Assembly: GCA_015227615.1 (NCBI GenBank)
Contig: JAALGZ010000005.1
Span: forward strand, 2,071,332 to 2,135,331
Direction of reading: 5' to 3'
Source: Labyrinthula sp. Ha
Lineage: Eukaryota; Sar; Bigyra; Labyrinthulida; Labyrinthulaceae
DNA: 64,000 nucleotides
Position 1 is the first letter of the stretch, and every line of letters begins with the position of its first letter. Shown here in pieces: positions 1-11,092 of the stretch. The notes below the pieces were generated by a model that had not been told where the DNA came from, made no database searches, and saw nothing but the letters and a program-made list of their open reading frames with translations. The position numbers and the translations under genes were made by a program.

Positions 1-699
1 TATGAATCGTAGAGTTATTTTCTTACGATGGAGCTATTGGATAACTTATTGCTTAACCTAAAATTACCCAAGAAAATCATTGGAACTGCGTCTACTACAC
101 TAATTACAACTAACATCGAACTTAATTGTCAAAAAATAAGATGGTCCTCGAGAAGCGTCTCATACAATAACTCAGCACCGAATGCAGCTCCTATGAGTAT
201 TGTTGCTGATTTAAGCTTAATGAATTTTGTTTGAAGTCTTTTTTCTTGATAACTGACTTACGGAGAATCTTCTTCACTGTTTTTTTGGTTCCAATTAGCA
301 AAAGTTAATTGCTCAAGGCAAGTCTCTAAGGTAACTTCCTGCTAAGAGCTTATTTGAATCTTAGCTTTATTATCGTTTTTGTAAACTATTCATAATCGCC
401 TTCGCATGGGCCTCAGATGAACGCATGCTGGTTTCAAAGAGTTGTACAGTTCAGTGATAGCCTCTGAGGAAATGCTTATTTTTTGTGTTGGGTCGCTAAT
501 TACAGAAAATTCAAATACTTAAGTAAGAGAATGTCCGGAAGTTTGTATAGTCCTACAGCTACACGTCCTATGAAACTTGAGGTAAGTTTACTACCTTAAG
601 CAAACCAGAAACACTAGACAATGACGAGACTCTCAACGGTGTATAAAAACCTTGCTTTCCTTTTGTACATAAAAAATACATAGGACTGTCAAAAAAAAC
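1..699. other. Left-edge region without a firm gene
   Basis: No gene is established here. On the minus strand, 129-257 is an open stretch of about 42 codons. It encodes a basic segment followed by a hydrophobic helix (ILIGAAFGAELLYE) and a stop at 129-131. The helix vaguely resembles the single membrane segment of the cytochrome bc1 subunit QCR9/UQCR10, but there is no in-frame ATG and no convincing upstream exon. The plus-strand open frame at 28-234 overlaps it and looks like chance. Confidence 0.3.
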
Positions 700-1934
700 T
701 TATAAGTTACTCTTCACTGGATCGCTACATATCTCTAAAATTGTGGCATTCGCGGTTCCACCTCCTTCGCAGATTGTCTGTAATCCATACTTGCCCTTTC
801 GTTTTTCTAGTTCGTACAACAAGGTCACCATTAACTTTACTCCGGTACATCCAAGAGGATGCCCTAAGCCACAAGCACCCCCGTTCACATTTAGCTTATT
901 CAAATCAGCTCCTGTTTCCTTAGCCCAAGCTAATGGAACACTTGCAAATGCTTCGTTTACTTCGTACAAGTCCATCTGATCCATTGTTAAACCAGTCTGC
1001 TTAAAAACGTTAAAGGTAGCAGGAATTGGTCCATCAAGCATTACTACAGGATCGGAACCTGCTAGAGCCAATCCAACAAGCTTAGCCCTTGGTTTTAAGC
1101 CCAGTCTCTTTAGACCTGCTTCACTGCAGATTAACATGGCAGCAGCTCCATCACATATTTGCGAAGCTGTTCCAGCTGTCAATAGACCATCTTTCTGCAA
1201 GGTTTTCATTTTCTTCATCTTTTCTAAAGTTGTGTTTGGTCTTATTCCTTCATCAGTATCATGGACTACTTCTTCACCTTCTTTGTTCTTTCCTTTTAGA
1301 GGAACAATTTCATCCTTGAATCTACCGGCTTGAGTAGCTTTGTGTGCTTTTACATGAGACATGTATCCCCACTTATCTAATTCATCTCTGGTCACACCAT
1401 ACTTTTGTGCTACAAGTTCAGCTCCGTTGAATTGGGAAAACTCAATCCCAGGCCATTTCTCTTGAATATTCTTAGATTCCTCTATTTTACCTCTCCCCGC
1501 TTTAAATCCCTCCTTCTGTGGAGAATCAATTGGAATAAGAGACATGTGATCAACACCAGCTGCAATCACACAATCTTGTAACCCGGACATAACAGCTTGA
1601 GCAGCAAAATGAACAGCTTGTTGGCCACTTCCGCACATTCTATTAACCGTGGTTCCTGGTACTGAGAGTGGTAACTTCTTAGATGCTACGACAGCATAAC
1701 GTCCAATATTACCAGCCTGTGCCCCGTATTGTTGAACACACCCCATAATCACATCATCTACTTCTTTTCCGTCAATTCCAGTTCTTTCTACAATTTCATC
1801 CAGCACTGCAGCAGCTAAATCCACCGGGTGAAAACTAAAATGTCAGGATCAATCCAAACAAAGTACTCTTTAAGACGCCCATTTCTCTTTCCACCTGCAG
1901 TTCTTACAGCTTCTACAATATATGCGTTAGGCAT
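700..1934 (-). CDS. Acetyl-CoA acetyltransferase / 3-ketoacyl-CoA thiolase, two exons
   Basis: Thiolase of 400 residues, from exon 1 (complement 1867-1934) and exon 2 (complement 700-1834) joined across a 32-nt intron at 1835-1866. The join restores the family N-terminus, running from the AYIVEAVRTAGG start into a FHPVDLAAAVLDE block. The catalytic residues fall where the family has them: Cys90 in NRMCGSGQQ, His348 in GLGHPLG and Cys378 in CEGGG, with an NEAF motif before them. The enzyme carries out Claisen condensation or thiolysis of acyl-CoA; degradative and biosynthetic types cannot be separated here. The protein ends in Ser-Asn-Leu, which resembles a type 1 peroxisomal signal, and there is no obvious N-terminal targeting peptide, so a peroxisomal site is my inference. 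It is divergent from the V-ATPase D gene. The start is the only ATG that gives the conserved N-terminus. Confidence 0.95.
1835..1866 (-). other. 32-nt spliceosomal intron in thiolase
   Basis: Read on the minus strand it begins GTACTTTG and ends CATTTTAG, with CTGAC about 10 nt before the 3' end as a possible branch site. Removing it converts a frame with an early stop into the conserved thiolase N-terminus, so it is supported by homology. Confidence 0.93.
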
Positions 1935-2165
1935 TCTCTCCGTTTTATTTTATATCTTTTGATTTGCTTTTCGGCCATATTTTTCTCGGAAAATGGAGTT
2001 TCAAAATTTTGGGCAATCAGCTATATGAAATATTAATCCCGGTCGAAGTCGCTTGTCCGAGGATAAAACCCCGAATCCCCGAGGTCGTATTGATAAAGAA
2101 TATTACTTGATATGGCATTACTGTCACTGTGGAAAGTAATCTTCTTGAAGAATTCGAAATAGAAA
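1935..2165. promoter_or_regulatory. Shared divergent promoter of thiolase and V-ATPase D
   Basis: A 231-bp spacer separates two divergent start codons and must hold both promoters unless they lie inside genes. It has a GC-richer core at about 2035-2090 within AT-rich flanks, and a TTTTGGGCAATCAG element near 1995 that resembles TTTTGGGCAATTAG near 16840, upstream of another gene. The boundaries are inferred from gene positions. Confidence 0.5.
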
Positions 2166-2942
2166 ATGACTGACAAAATTGATGGGGTCTTTGCCACTAG
2201 AATGAACCAACAGACGTATAAATTGAAGGCATCAGGGGCAAAAAAGGGCTATGAACTTCTTAAGAAAAAATCTGACGCTCTGAAGGTTCGATTTAGGGCT
2301 ATGCTGAGAGACATCAAAGCACAGAAGGAACTACTTGCAACAACTATGCCAGACGCCTATATATCCCTTGCTAGCTCCTTCTATACTGCAGGGAATTTTG
2401 GACCTGACTTATTTAATAGTCAACCTACAGATGCAAAGTTTAAAGTAATAGCAAGTGAAGATAATGTAGCGGGAGTAAAATTACCAACTTTTGAACCAGT
2501 GTCAGCTTCTGATGAAGTATTAGGAGGCGAGAAACCAGATGCAGGTTTAAGGAATCTTGGACTGTTAGGTGGAGGTAAAAAAGTGCAGGAAGCTAAACAG
2601 AAGTTTACAGAGTTACTTCATTCTTTGATAAGAATTGCAAGTTTGCAAACAAGCTTCAAGACTCTGGATGAGGCTTTGAAAGTGACAAATAGGAGAGTCA
2701 ATGCTCTTGAACATGTCGTAGTTCCAAGAATAGAGAACACAGTTAAGTATATTGCAAAAGAACTTGATGAAATGGAAAGAGAGGAATTTTTCAGACTTAA
2801 GAAAGTTGTGCAGATGAAATCCTCAGGTGAAGACCTGAAGTCGTTGCAACAAACTCATGTGGATTTGGAAGCCGAGGAAAAGTCAGGAAACGTTTTTGAA
2901 AAATTTGAAGGTGATGAGTATGATGAAGATGTTGTATTTTAA
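2166..2942 (+). CDS. V-type proton ATPase subunit D
   Basis: Subunit D of the V1 sector is the central rotor stalk that couples ATP hydrolysis in the A3B3 head to the proteolipid ring. The 258-residue product fits the family (about 250-260). The N-terminal helix carries the family signature around residues 10-45 ([20 protein letters not shown]), and the long C-terminal helix (about 165-205) includes the [16 protein letters not shown] motif. Together they form the antiparallel coiled coil of the rotor, and the C-terminal tail is acidic. The gene is a single open frame without introns. It is divergent from thiolase and converges on the TPR gene with 59 bp between their stop codons. The protein should act at the cytosolic face of acidic compartments. 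Confidence 0.97.
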   Translation: MTDKIDGVFATRMNQQTYKLKASGAKKGYELLKKKSDALKVRFRAMLRDIKAQKELLATTMPDAYISLASSFYTAGNFGPDLFNSQPTDAKFKVIASEDNVAGVKLPTFEPVSASDEVLGGEKPDAGLRNLGLLGGGKKVQEAKQKFTELLHSLIRIASLQTSFKTLDEALKVTNRRVNALEHVVVPRIENTVKYIAKELDEMEREEFFRLKKVVQMKSSGEDLKSLQQTHVDLEAEEKSGNVFEKFEGDEYDEDVVF

Positions 2943-3001
2943 GTTTAAAACTTGATGGCTGCGAAATTGTTTCAATCGAAAATACTTGCAACTAATGGAG
3001 C

Positions 3002-4039
3002 CTACATTGAATTGATTTTCCTATGGAGTTTCAAGGCGAGAAGTAAGCTTTTGTGTTTTTCGCTCCTCAAGTTTGTTAGCAAAACATTGGCTAGTTTAAA
3101 ATGCTTCTGCGACGACGGAATATTTCCCAATCGATTTTCGCAAACGCCAATAAAGTGATTTAGAAAAACTTGATCAAACTCTGAAACACAAATAAGACTA
3201 AGCGCTTCTTTTAAGTATTCTTTTGCTATTTGATAATCTGATAACTTAATTAGAGTCAAACCAAGGCTGGTTAGAGTGCGGCAGTGCAACAACATTTCTT
3301 CCTCTGCAAGGACATCGGTTTCCCCCATTCTCAATTTGGCTGCATCCTGAAAAAAATTTGCGGCTCTATTGAACCTTCCTAGAAGGTAGTAACCAATGCC
3401 TAAATTGTATAGCGCAATTACGGTTTCATCTCTGTATAGGTTTGAAGTTACCTTTAAAGAAGAAATGGTAGAGTGAAATTTCTTGCAATACTGAAGCGAA
3501 AGCTTTATGAATTTATTTTGTGTCACAGTTTTTTCCTCCAAGAATCCTAGCGCTAAAAGTTTCATGCTTTGGGCATTTGTACTTAGTTTAAGGTAGACGT
3601 TTGCCATTGAGTTCAAAGCACAAAGGATTAGTCCTTCAGAATCAAAACCTTCTAGCTTTGCTTTTTGATAGAGAATGCTGTCATCATGAATTTCTTTTAG
3701 AGAGAAAAGACAGCAGCTATAAACTTCAAGTGCCTTCTCCAAATTATAGATCTCTTCGTATTTTATCCCTCTTTCAAAATCTAATTTAGATTTGGTTGTA
3801 AGGTCTCGAATCCTTCCTGCACTTTCACTCAAAATTTTAAGATCCCTCAGTCTAGACTTTGTCTTTGCAACTAGTTTGCGAAACATGTATGTTTTAGGCA
3901 GTGATTGAAGCGATATACTTTGAAAACCTTCTGCACTTAGAAATGGTCTTAATTCTTTCGATAAGGACTTTTCTACGTACCTTTGAGGGAAGGAAAACTT
4001 CGAAAGCTGATCATAATAAAATGGTGTTAGGGCATCCAT
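3002..4039 (-). CDS. TPR-repeat protein, function unknown
   Basis: A 345-residue, helix-rich protein counted from the ATG at 4037-4039. At least two tetratricopeptide-like repeats are visible in the second half: one near residues 200-235 (ALYNLGIGYYLLGRFNRAANFF) and the next near 250-285 (TSLGLTLIKLSDYQIAKEYLKEAL). Weaker helical pairs lie around 90-190. TPR arrays usually bind partner proteins, but nothing here names the partner. No signal peptide or membrane segment is seen. The frame stays open upstream to about 4054. A GTAAAT...GTTTAG segment of 34 nt just upstream could be an intron adding a 5' exon, but I found no in-frame ATG for it, so the simple start is preferred. It is convergent with V-ATPase D and divergent from IGBP1/TAP46. 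Confidence 0.8.
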   Translation of the reverse strand: MDALTPFYYDQLSKFSFPQRYVEKSLSKELRPFLSAEGFQSISLQSLPKTYMFRKLVAKTKSRLRDLKILSESAGRIRDLTTKSKLDFERGIKYEEIYNLEKALEVYSCCLFSLKEIHDDSILYQKAKLEGFDSEGLILCALNSMANVYLKLSTNAQSMKLLALGFLEEKTVTQNKFIKLSLQYCKKFHSTISSLKVTSNLYRDETVIALYNLGIGYYLLGRFNRAANFFQDAAKLRMGETDVLAEEEMLLHCRTLTSLGLTLIKLSDYQIAKEYLKEALSLICVSEFDQVFLNHFIGVCENRLGNIPSSQKHFKLANVLLTNLRSEKHKSLLLALKLHRKINSM

Positions 4040-4226
4040 ATATCTCAATTTTAGCTAAACATATAAATAATAGACATGGTGAATTTACAAATGGCGTAAG
4101 ATATGCAAGTTTGAAGAATGAAGTCCGCGTTTCACTTTCTATTCTAGGCTACTAAGCAGTGTCAAGATGGCATTACCACCATTGTAGAACCTTGTTCAAA
4201 AAAATAACACGCAAGGTATTGACTAA

Positions 4227-5395
4227 ATGAAGAAAATAGATGCTGTGAGCGAGGAAGACTTGAGGTATTCTTCAAATTCATTTGAATTTTAGCCGCTTAT
4301 TTGAAGAATCATTTAAGTTGTATCATTCAGATGCATCAAGTAGTACTCAGGAGTTAACAACCAAAGTAGTTGGTTCCTCTTGCTTATCTTGCTTAGCTCA
4401 CAAATGTGTTTGAAGGTTTACAAAAGCTGCAAATATTCTCAAAAAATGAGGAAGTTGATGATATTTTAACTGAAAACCTACCATACATAACTGTTGCATA
4501 TCTTCTTGGAAGCACATGGAGCCAGAATTTCTCGAGAGAGCCTGGGAAACGTTTACAAGCAATCATTAACTCACTTAATTTCTACTTGCACTACCTTGAG
4601 TTTGTTGAAAAGTTGAAAATCGTTGCACAAGGTGCAAGATTTTTAGAAGTATATAATGAACTCAAAAAGTATTATCATAATGACTCAAACATTCCTTCAG
4701 ACACGTCTTTTGAAACTTACTTGAAGAAAAAATTTGGAGCGGAAAAATACAGAACATATAAAATTAGTCTTCATGAAGAAGAGGCTCGGTATCAGATGGA
4801 AATATCCGAAATTTTACACTCTTATGATTCAGATAATGAAAGACAGCTCAATCTCACACATATCCAGCTCTATTGTATAAGAGCGCTGAAGGATTGTTAT
4901 TCTCTTTCAACAGAAAAAAAGCTACTTCAGTTCAGAGTTGAAAACCCAAATTTCAAACAGGAAAACTTAATCAGACCAAAACCAGTTGATGTTGTAAAAA
5001 TCAATGACCAAAACACTTCTAAGATTGAGGCATTTCAAATAAACAATCAGAGGAAGATGCATCTGTCTGAAAATGAAGGGTTGAAGAAACTAGGTTTAAA
5101 ATTTCAGACAAAGGGCACAGAGCAGATTAAGTCAGAAATTTTCAGGCCAAGTCATATTCTTCCTACTATGAGTCTGGATGAATATGCCGATATTCAAGTT
5201 CGAAGGGCAAAGGAAAGAGCAGAGAGGCAAGCTGAAGCTGAAAAGGATACATCTGGGCTAAAAATGCAAGATGTTTTGGAGAAGGGGCTCGAGGAAGATA
5301 ATGAAGTTGTCGATCAAGCAACCAAGAATGATAGAGATTGGGATGACTGGAAAGATGATAATCCAAAAGGGTCTGGAGTTACGAAGTTGTATTGA
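4227..5395 (+). CDS. IGBP1/alpha4/TAP46-type PP2A regulatory protein, three exons
   Basis: The exons are 4227-4264, 4293-4365 and 4397-5395, giving 369 residues. This family (yeast TAP42, plant TAP46, animal IGBP1) binds catalytic subunits of PP2A-like phosphatases and stabilises them, acting with TOR signalling in yeast and plants. The helical N-terminal domain carries a LFEESFKLY segment joined across intron 2 to NVFEGLQKL, then SKNEEVDDI and the conserved YLLG. The C-terminal third has the signature PTMSLDEYADIQ, an alternating Arg/Glu helix and the closing DWDDWKDDNPKGSG box, the strongest family marker. The two introns are 28 and 31 nt. Without them the frame lacks an ATG and the N-terminal helix. 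It ends 10 bp from the stop of the convergent PEN-2 gene. Confidence 0.95.
4265..4292 (+). other. 28-nt intron 1 of IGBP1/TAP46
   Basis: Begins GTATTC and ends GAATTTTAG. Splicing joins a 38-nt first coding exon to a 73-nt exon and opens the helical N-terminus of the family. Confidence 0.85.
4366..4396 (+). other. 31-nt intron 2 of IGBP1/TAP46
   Basis: Begins GTAGTTGG and ends TTGCTTAG with a pyrimidine-rich body. It removes an in-frame stop (TAG at 4394-4396) just before the long third exon. Confidence 0.9.
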
Positions 5396-5405
5396 TTACT
5401 TAAAC

Positions 5406-5733
5406 CTACCAGTTATCTTCCTCTATACTAAAAACAAGATATCTTTCAAAATCTTTATAGTTAAGCTGAAAGTACACTGCCCAAGCAACTAGCGCAGTAA
5501 TGCTTATGACAGAAAGGATTGCTGAACCTTTGACGCCTAAGACTTAGAAAGAGGAACAAAGTACAGGTTTTGAAGGTTCCAGCGGGTGCTAGGTAGTAAA
5601 TATCTTTGAATGTAAGGACATTGACTACCCATACAAGGGGAAGTCCAAGAAAGCCAATTACAAACAGCCTAAAGGCTAATTTTTTCTCATCAGGAGTAAG
5701 CTCAAATGGTTTCGGACTCTTGTTCTGTTCCAT
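5406..5733 (-). CDS. Gamma-secretase subunit PEN-2, two exons
   Basis: Exon 1 is complement 5565-5733 and exon 2 complement 5406-5536, joined over a 28-nt intron to give 99 residues (human PEN-2 has 101). PEN-2 is the small membrane subunit of gamma-secretase that stabilises presenilin and promotes its endoproteolysis. The first half has the family pattern of a hydrophilic start, then FRLFVIGFLGLPLVWVVNV (residues about 22-40) and the LAPA turn. After splicing, the second helix reads SAILSVISITALVAWAVYF. The tail ERYLVFSIEED aligns with the functional DYLSFTIP motif of animal PEN-2, with Arg at the Asp position. Unspliced, exon 1 runs into nonsense. No other gamma-secretase subunit lies in this window. 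It is convergent with IGBP1/TAP46, with 10 bp between stop codons. Confidence 0.9.
5537..5564 (-). other. 28-nt intron in PEN-2
   Basis: On the minus strand it begins GTACTTTGTTCC and ends AAGTCTTAG, with CTAAG as a possible branch site. Its 5' end is nearly the same as that of the thiolase intron (GTACTTTGTT in both). Splicing recreates the second PEN-2 helix and the C-terminal motif. Confidence 0.9.
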
Positions 5734-8700
5734 TTTGAATGTGTTTGGGGTAATGCCCCATTGAATTATTTGTTTTGTGAATACGAGAACTGGTTCTGGG
5801 TTTATGGAGAACTATTATTGAGCCTTGAATTAGAATCTTTCAGTATACCAACAACTACTTCTTGAATAGTCGTCACTAAATTTCAAAGTTTTTTTTTGGA
5901 TATGAACCTTCTTCAAAGAAGTTTCAGTTGCTTTAAAGATAGTAGGTTAGTCTGCAAAGAGCAGCACAAGGAGAAGACTCTAAATATACAACAAACACAT
6001 TCAAAGAAATCTAAATTCTTATAGCTAAAAGATTAGAATTATTTTCATTTTATTGTGTAATAATAATTGTGGTAAGTTCTTTAAATTTGATTCATTCTAT
6101 TAGTTTTCGTCAGTGCAAACACCCCAGGACCAAGAACACAAATTAGAGCATTACGCAAGTTACTAAAGATATAGGTTAAAGCCATAACAATGCGCTTTAA
6201 AGTTCTTATATATGGTTTCTCGATTGTAGTTATAAACCCCCGTAAAACTTTCTTTATCAGGGCCTAACTCCCGGCTTAGCATGAGGCTCAACACCATACT
6301 AGTCAGCAATGTTAGGATCAGGATGCTTTCAATGTTTTGAATAAACTAGATAATAAGAATTAACTTAGAAACACGTCCTCTTCAGCACTTTTTATATAAA
6401 CATTTATCTAATCAATAATTTCAATTTCTACCAAGGGTTGAGAACTGTTACCTTTCTATAGTAAAGCTCTAAACTCCCTCCCATAGCTCGCTCAGCATTG
6501 CCAAAAAGCAAAGTAAATACGATTGGGCACAACACCGCCAAAATGATTTGCACATATATTTGGTGAATATCTAAATAAGAACAAAAAGGATAATTGCTAC
6601 TAATCTGCTTAGCAGAAAGTAGAGATATGTTCTCTAACTACCCTACTGTCGTTACTATAGACTGTTACACAAATATTTATCCTTGGGGTTGGAACCTCTC
6701 ATACCTAGAACTTACTATTTAAGTTTCGGGCAACAATTAAAGAAATTCTCAAATATAGAGATGTTAGTTTAGATAGCTAACAGTTCTTATTAAATGGGAA
6801 AATGAATCTGCAATTTACATAAAAACAAGCTTTTGGACGATGATGAGCGAACAAACAAGCTATTACAAATAAACCTGATAAACAATTTCATTTTTGCGCA
6901 TCAGAACAAATTTTAAAACCAGTCTCTCATAAAAAAATGAATTCTTCATTTGAAAAATTCCAACAATAAACAGTTACTTTTCTTAAAAGTTTTTAGCAAC
7001 GTACTTGGTCAATTTTCCAAAAAATTTCTGTATCCGATTGTTTCTAGGGATTTCCACCTAGAATCAGGGTCATCATAGTTCTCTGATGATGTAAAATCTT
7101 CTCGCATTATGAGAATTATATTTTGAAATTTCTGTGTATTTTAAGAATATAAGACGTATTTTGCCTATCTACCTTTATTAAGGTTCCAGAATAACTAAAT
7201 AACGATAAATCTGGAATACTCGAGATTACAGATAAACTTCATAAAAGCTACATTTTCATCTGCGAAACTCTATAATCATCATGTTAGGGATAATTTCTAA
7301 TAAAGAATATAAGTCTTAGTGAACTTTCTCTTAACTAAGGGTTTCATCATTTTACATCTCGGTTCCTTAGGATTGAGTACTGGGCGGTAGAAACCAACAT
7401 ACAGCATTATTACCCCCGAATCAATTTTTTGCATAGAGGTTAGCCCCCACCCAATGTGCTATGTGGGACTTAATCTCCAGAGCGATGCCTGGATCACATA
7501 TCTCAACTAATATCTATGCCTCTGTATTAATAATAGTGGCAAAAAATACAACATGATCCTTTATTTTCATAGATCCAAAGCGAAAAATGTGTTGAATTGC
7601 CACAAACTCTACTTTGATGGAACTAAAAAAACCTGAAAATTTACTACTCCTGGGTATAAATTTTTACCATCGGACATGTAACCATGTGGTAACCAGGCTA
7701 TATTTTGCTAAAGCTAATTTTTACATCACCAACATGAGTGATGGGTCTTTCCAACCCCTCCCAGTAACCTTATACGCTTTTGGGTATTGCTCTTTCATTT
7801 AATTGGTTTGAAAACTAAACTAGTTCCACTGAATTTGTAAAATACCTTCTTGACTGCATGGAGCATATTGAACTTTGATAATTGTTAATATTTTTATATC
7901 AAATTCAAGTTCCGTAGTTGGTGTCAATCTTATAGTGCTTAATATATAAGTTTTGGTTGCGGTATAGATTTGTGGACCCCCGTACCCTGTAATATCAAAG
8001 GGACTAAATCTAAGAATATTTTGCGCCATACAGTATAGCTAAAAAAAAATTCACAACTTGGTGTCAAGCCCTAAAGAAAAAAGCAACAGTTACTGTTTCT
8101 AACTGACTTCTCTACAATCTTTTGAACCAGTGAGAGAGTTATAACCTGCAAACATACCATCGAGCTCTTATGAAATATCGAACGTAGCTTAGAGAAATGG
8201 ATCTAACTAAATTTTACTACCGAAACTGTTCCTACATGAAGCATAAACCATATTATAAAAAATAAATTATTTATTTTGCTTGATATTCATAGATGACTTA
8301 AAAGGACTTGATATTTACGAAGAAGTTAGCGTCAAACATGATATGTTGCCATATAAGTAAACCATGCCCAAAGAAACGAGCCAACCAATGACACCACATT
8401 TATGGATAATCATTCAATACAAAGTTAAAAAAATATTAAGCTAGGGAAAAAAACTACATATTCAACAACAAATTTAATAGAAAGTTTGTATATTGGAACT
8501 TACTAACAGTGTTGCCAGAATAAAATATTGATTTGAATACTAAGAGTCTGAGAATTTCCTTTAAGTTAGCATCACAAACTGTGAATTAATGTCTCTTAAA
8601 GAGAATCATAATGATGAAACTATATAGAACGGAAAATATCTTATAAATCGGCATATCAAATAATTGAAACTTTTGATTACATACATTTTTAATTACACCA

Positions 8701-9189
8701 ATTAAAATGTTGTCACAATATAATGAATCATATATACGCCGGTTTATTTGTTTTCTATGGGTTGCTTCAGGATCTTCTAACTACGAATATCCCACTTCCA
8801 GTTTTGTTCATTTTTCTTCAAATGGGAAAAATACAAACAACACTAAGTCTATTCTTGGTCATCTAAAATCTATAATTTGATCTATACACTCTTATCCGTA
8901 ACACATATTAGGTCCCTGTTTTTTTTTCTGGTTTGAAATTAATCCCCATTATTTTTCAGGAATGAATCAAAATGAAAGTTGAATCCATTTAATATTAGCG
9001 CAGTTTCACGGTATCTTTACATACGGATAGAGAAAATAGCAGAGTAAGCTATCAAGGAACATTTCATACCTTTTTCTCTGTAAACAGCAACACATCAATT
9101 CAAGAATATTCTAAACCCTGGATTGTAGATGAAAAGGAAACAGACAGCATAATTTTCCGAATACTCTGCCAAAATCAGCAATGTCATAA

Positions 9190-9550
9190 TTAATTTAGGG
9201 CCTGATTTTATTAATTGGTAATATCATTTTGATTGATTATTGATAGTCAAAACCTTTTCAATGCAAAATAGAGCTACACGGCCGCATGCCAAATGATTAT
9301 AAAATTCCCATCTAATTTTGCATCGTATGAATATGTTTAAAGAATAGATTAAATGGTATAGCTGTATTCTATTCTCAAGTTATTCACAGGTCATGTAACA
9401 TTTTAAAATGATTTTTTTATACAATGAAGAAAAATATTTTGTATTTCATCATTTAACCTAGGTAGTGCGTCAAATTTGTACTGATAATCATTTGACTATG
9501 AGTACAAAATCAGAATGACTTGATAAGAAAGAATGCTAGGATTCTCTCAG
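9190..9550. repeat. Member of a dispersed foldback repeat family (diverged copy)
   Basis: The right part (about 9481-9540) contains GATAATCA, then AAAATCAGAATGACTTGATAAG, and closely resembles 59421-59480 in the same orientation. The left part (about 9222-9250, TCATTTTGATTGATTATTGA) matches the reverse complement of the same unit, so the two form an imperfect inverted pair. Alignment was by eye and the ends are not defined. Confidence 0.4.
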
Positions 9551-11059
9551 TTATATCTAAAATCAGACTATGAAGTAATTGATGAAAGCATGTATCAAAC
9601 TCGAGTAATATAAGTAACCCATGTTATGATCATCACGTGATTGTATTTCTTATCGCCTCAGATACACGAATATTTTATTACACACTACAATTTTCTTTGT
9701 GTTTTTATTTAAGATCTGAAAACTAGACGCTGTAGAATAACTATGGCATAGATAAAACAAGATTATATCCCTGCACATTTTGCGAAAACAATGAAGAAAT
9801 CGTCGCTCAATGTCTACATTAAACACATATAGAACAAAGAATAGGAAAAGAATTTAACGCCAGATTCAATATTCTTATGGAGAAATGTTATTTACCAGAT
9901 GTGGTGCATAGGTATTCAAATTCAATTCAGAATTGATGTTATCACTTTTTCAAGAGTCTATATCTGTATTATGTTCCAGTATAGCTATGCTGTAATGAAA
10001 AAAATCTGAGCCTACCACCTGCTTTTTTAATCAATAGAATATGTCATTTAACTGGTTAATTTAGTCTACCAGTGATACAAATAATGGTCCCTTAAGTCCA
10101 GACAACTGAAGCTTAATTTAATCCACACGTCAAGTATTAGTTGTTGTACCGTCAAAAATGATATTATATGATATTATTCAATTGGTTGACTATGAATAAT
10201 AATGTCCACGGAAATTCAGAGATACCTTGAAATTCCCAGGTCGTCTCTTTTAGCATTTATTAAAATTTATATGCTAGTGACATGGAAGGTAAAATATCTT
10301 TTCTTAACATACACATAAGACCTAAATATCCATCCCATAGCGCGAGGTAATTTCTCTTTATAATAGTATCTGGACATCCATGGTCTTAGTTTCAGTTCTA
10401 TATTATCTTAATTCTACTGTAGTAATTTCCTTCCATATTCTATTTTACTATTTAATTCTTGAATCCGTAGTAATCTATGATTATATCCTGGTTTGGCACA
10501 GGCTTTGTCTTTATTAGCACGACCAGAACACCATCTTATGAGTATCATAACCTGAGTCACCTGTTAACAATAGAGACAGTAACACAACTTTTTGCGTTTT
10601 AAATTTCCCCATTCGCATTAAACTTTTAAAATCTTTCTTAGCAACCAAAAATATTCTAGAACAAAGTAAGTGTGGCCAAAACCAAGCTTTCACATCAACT
10701 CTCTGTTTGAGTAAGAAGCATGTCCTATCACAAGCGCTTCTTGTGTAAACTACTCAATTCTAGTAAGATGTATATATGATTAAAAAAACATAGCAGAAAA
10801 CTTTTTTTGTGAAATCATATGTGCTCCCCCCAGGTATTAATGATGATCTTGATATAGTTACTATTATTTCATTAACACAAAAAAAAATAGGAAATGCTAA
10901 TGTGTCAGGCATTTGGTATTTCTATTATAATTTACATGTACCCCTAGCAGTGTTAGGGGCTAAAATATACAATTTGTAGTATGTTGAATGCAAAATGTCG
11001 ATTCCTATCGAGTCCTGAAGATAGAACATATACTATTAATGGTGACATCGAGAAGTTTT

Positions 11060-11092
11060 CTTTTGTTGAAAACCTAATTGTTTTAACAAAAG
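11060..11092. repeat. Hairpin
   Basis: CTTTTGTTGAAAA at 11060-11072 faces TTTTAACAAAAG at 11081-11092, giving a stem of about 12 bp with one mismatch or bulge and a short loop. It is isolated in the desert and no function is suggested. Confidence 0.5.

Noticed and set aside
531-660. MSGSLYSPTATRPMKLE followed by GTAAGT, resembling a first exon on the plus strand
   Set aside because: The best joining intron (36 nt) leads to a stop after 22 codons, and the thiolase gene lies on the other strand just beyond.
2035-2090. GC-rich patch with CCGAATCCCCGAGG suggesting a tRNA or snRNA
   Set aside because: No cloverleaf, no proper A and B boxes; lies in a divergent promoter.
4040-4160. 5' exon for the TPR gene through a 34-nt intron
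   Set aside because: The intron has good ends but no combination of upstream splice sites gave an in-frame ATG, so only the simple start was annotated.
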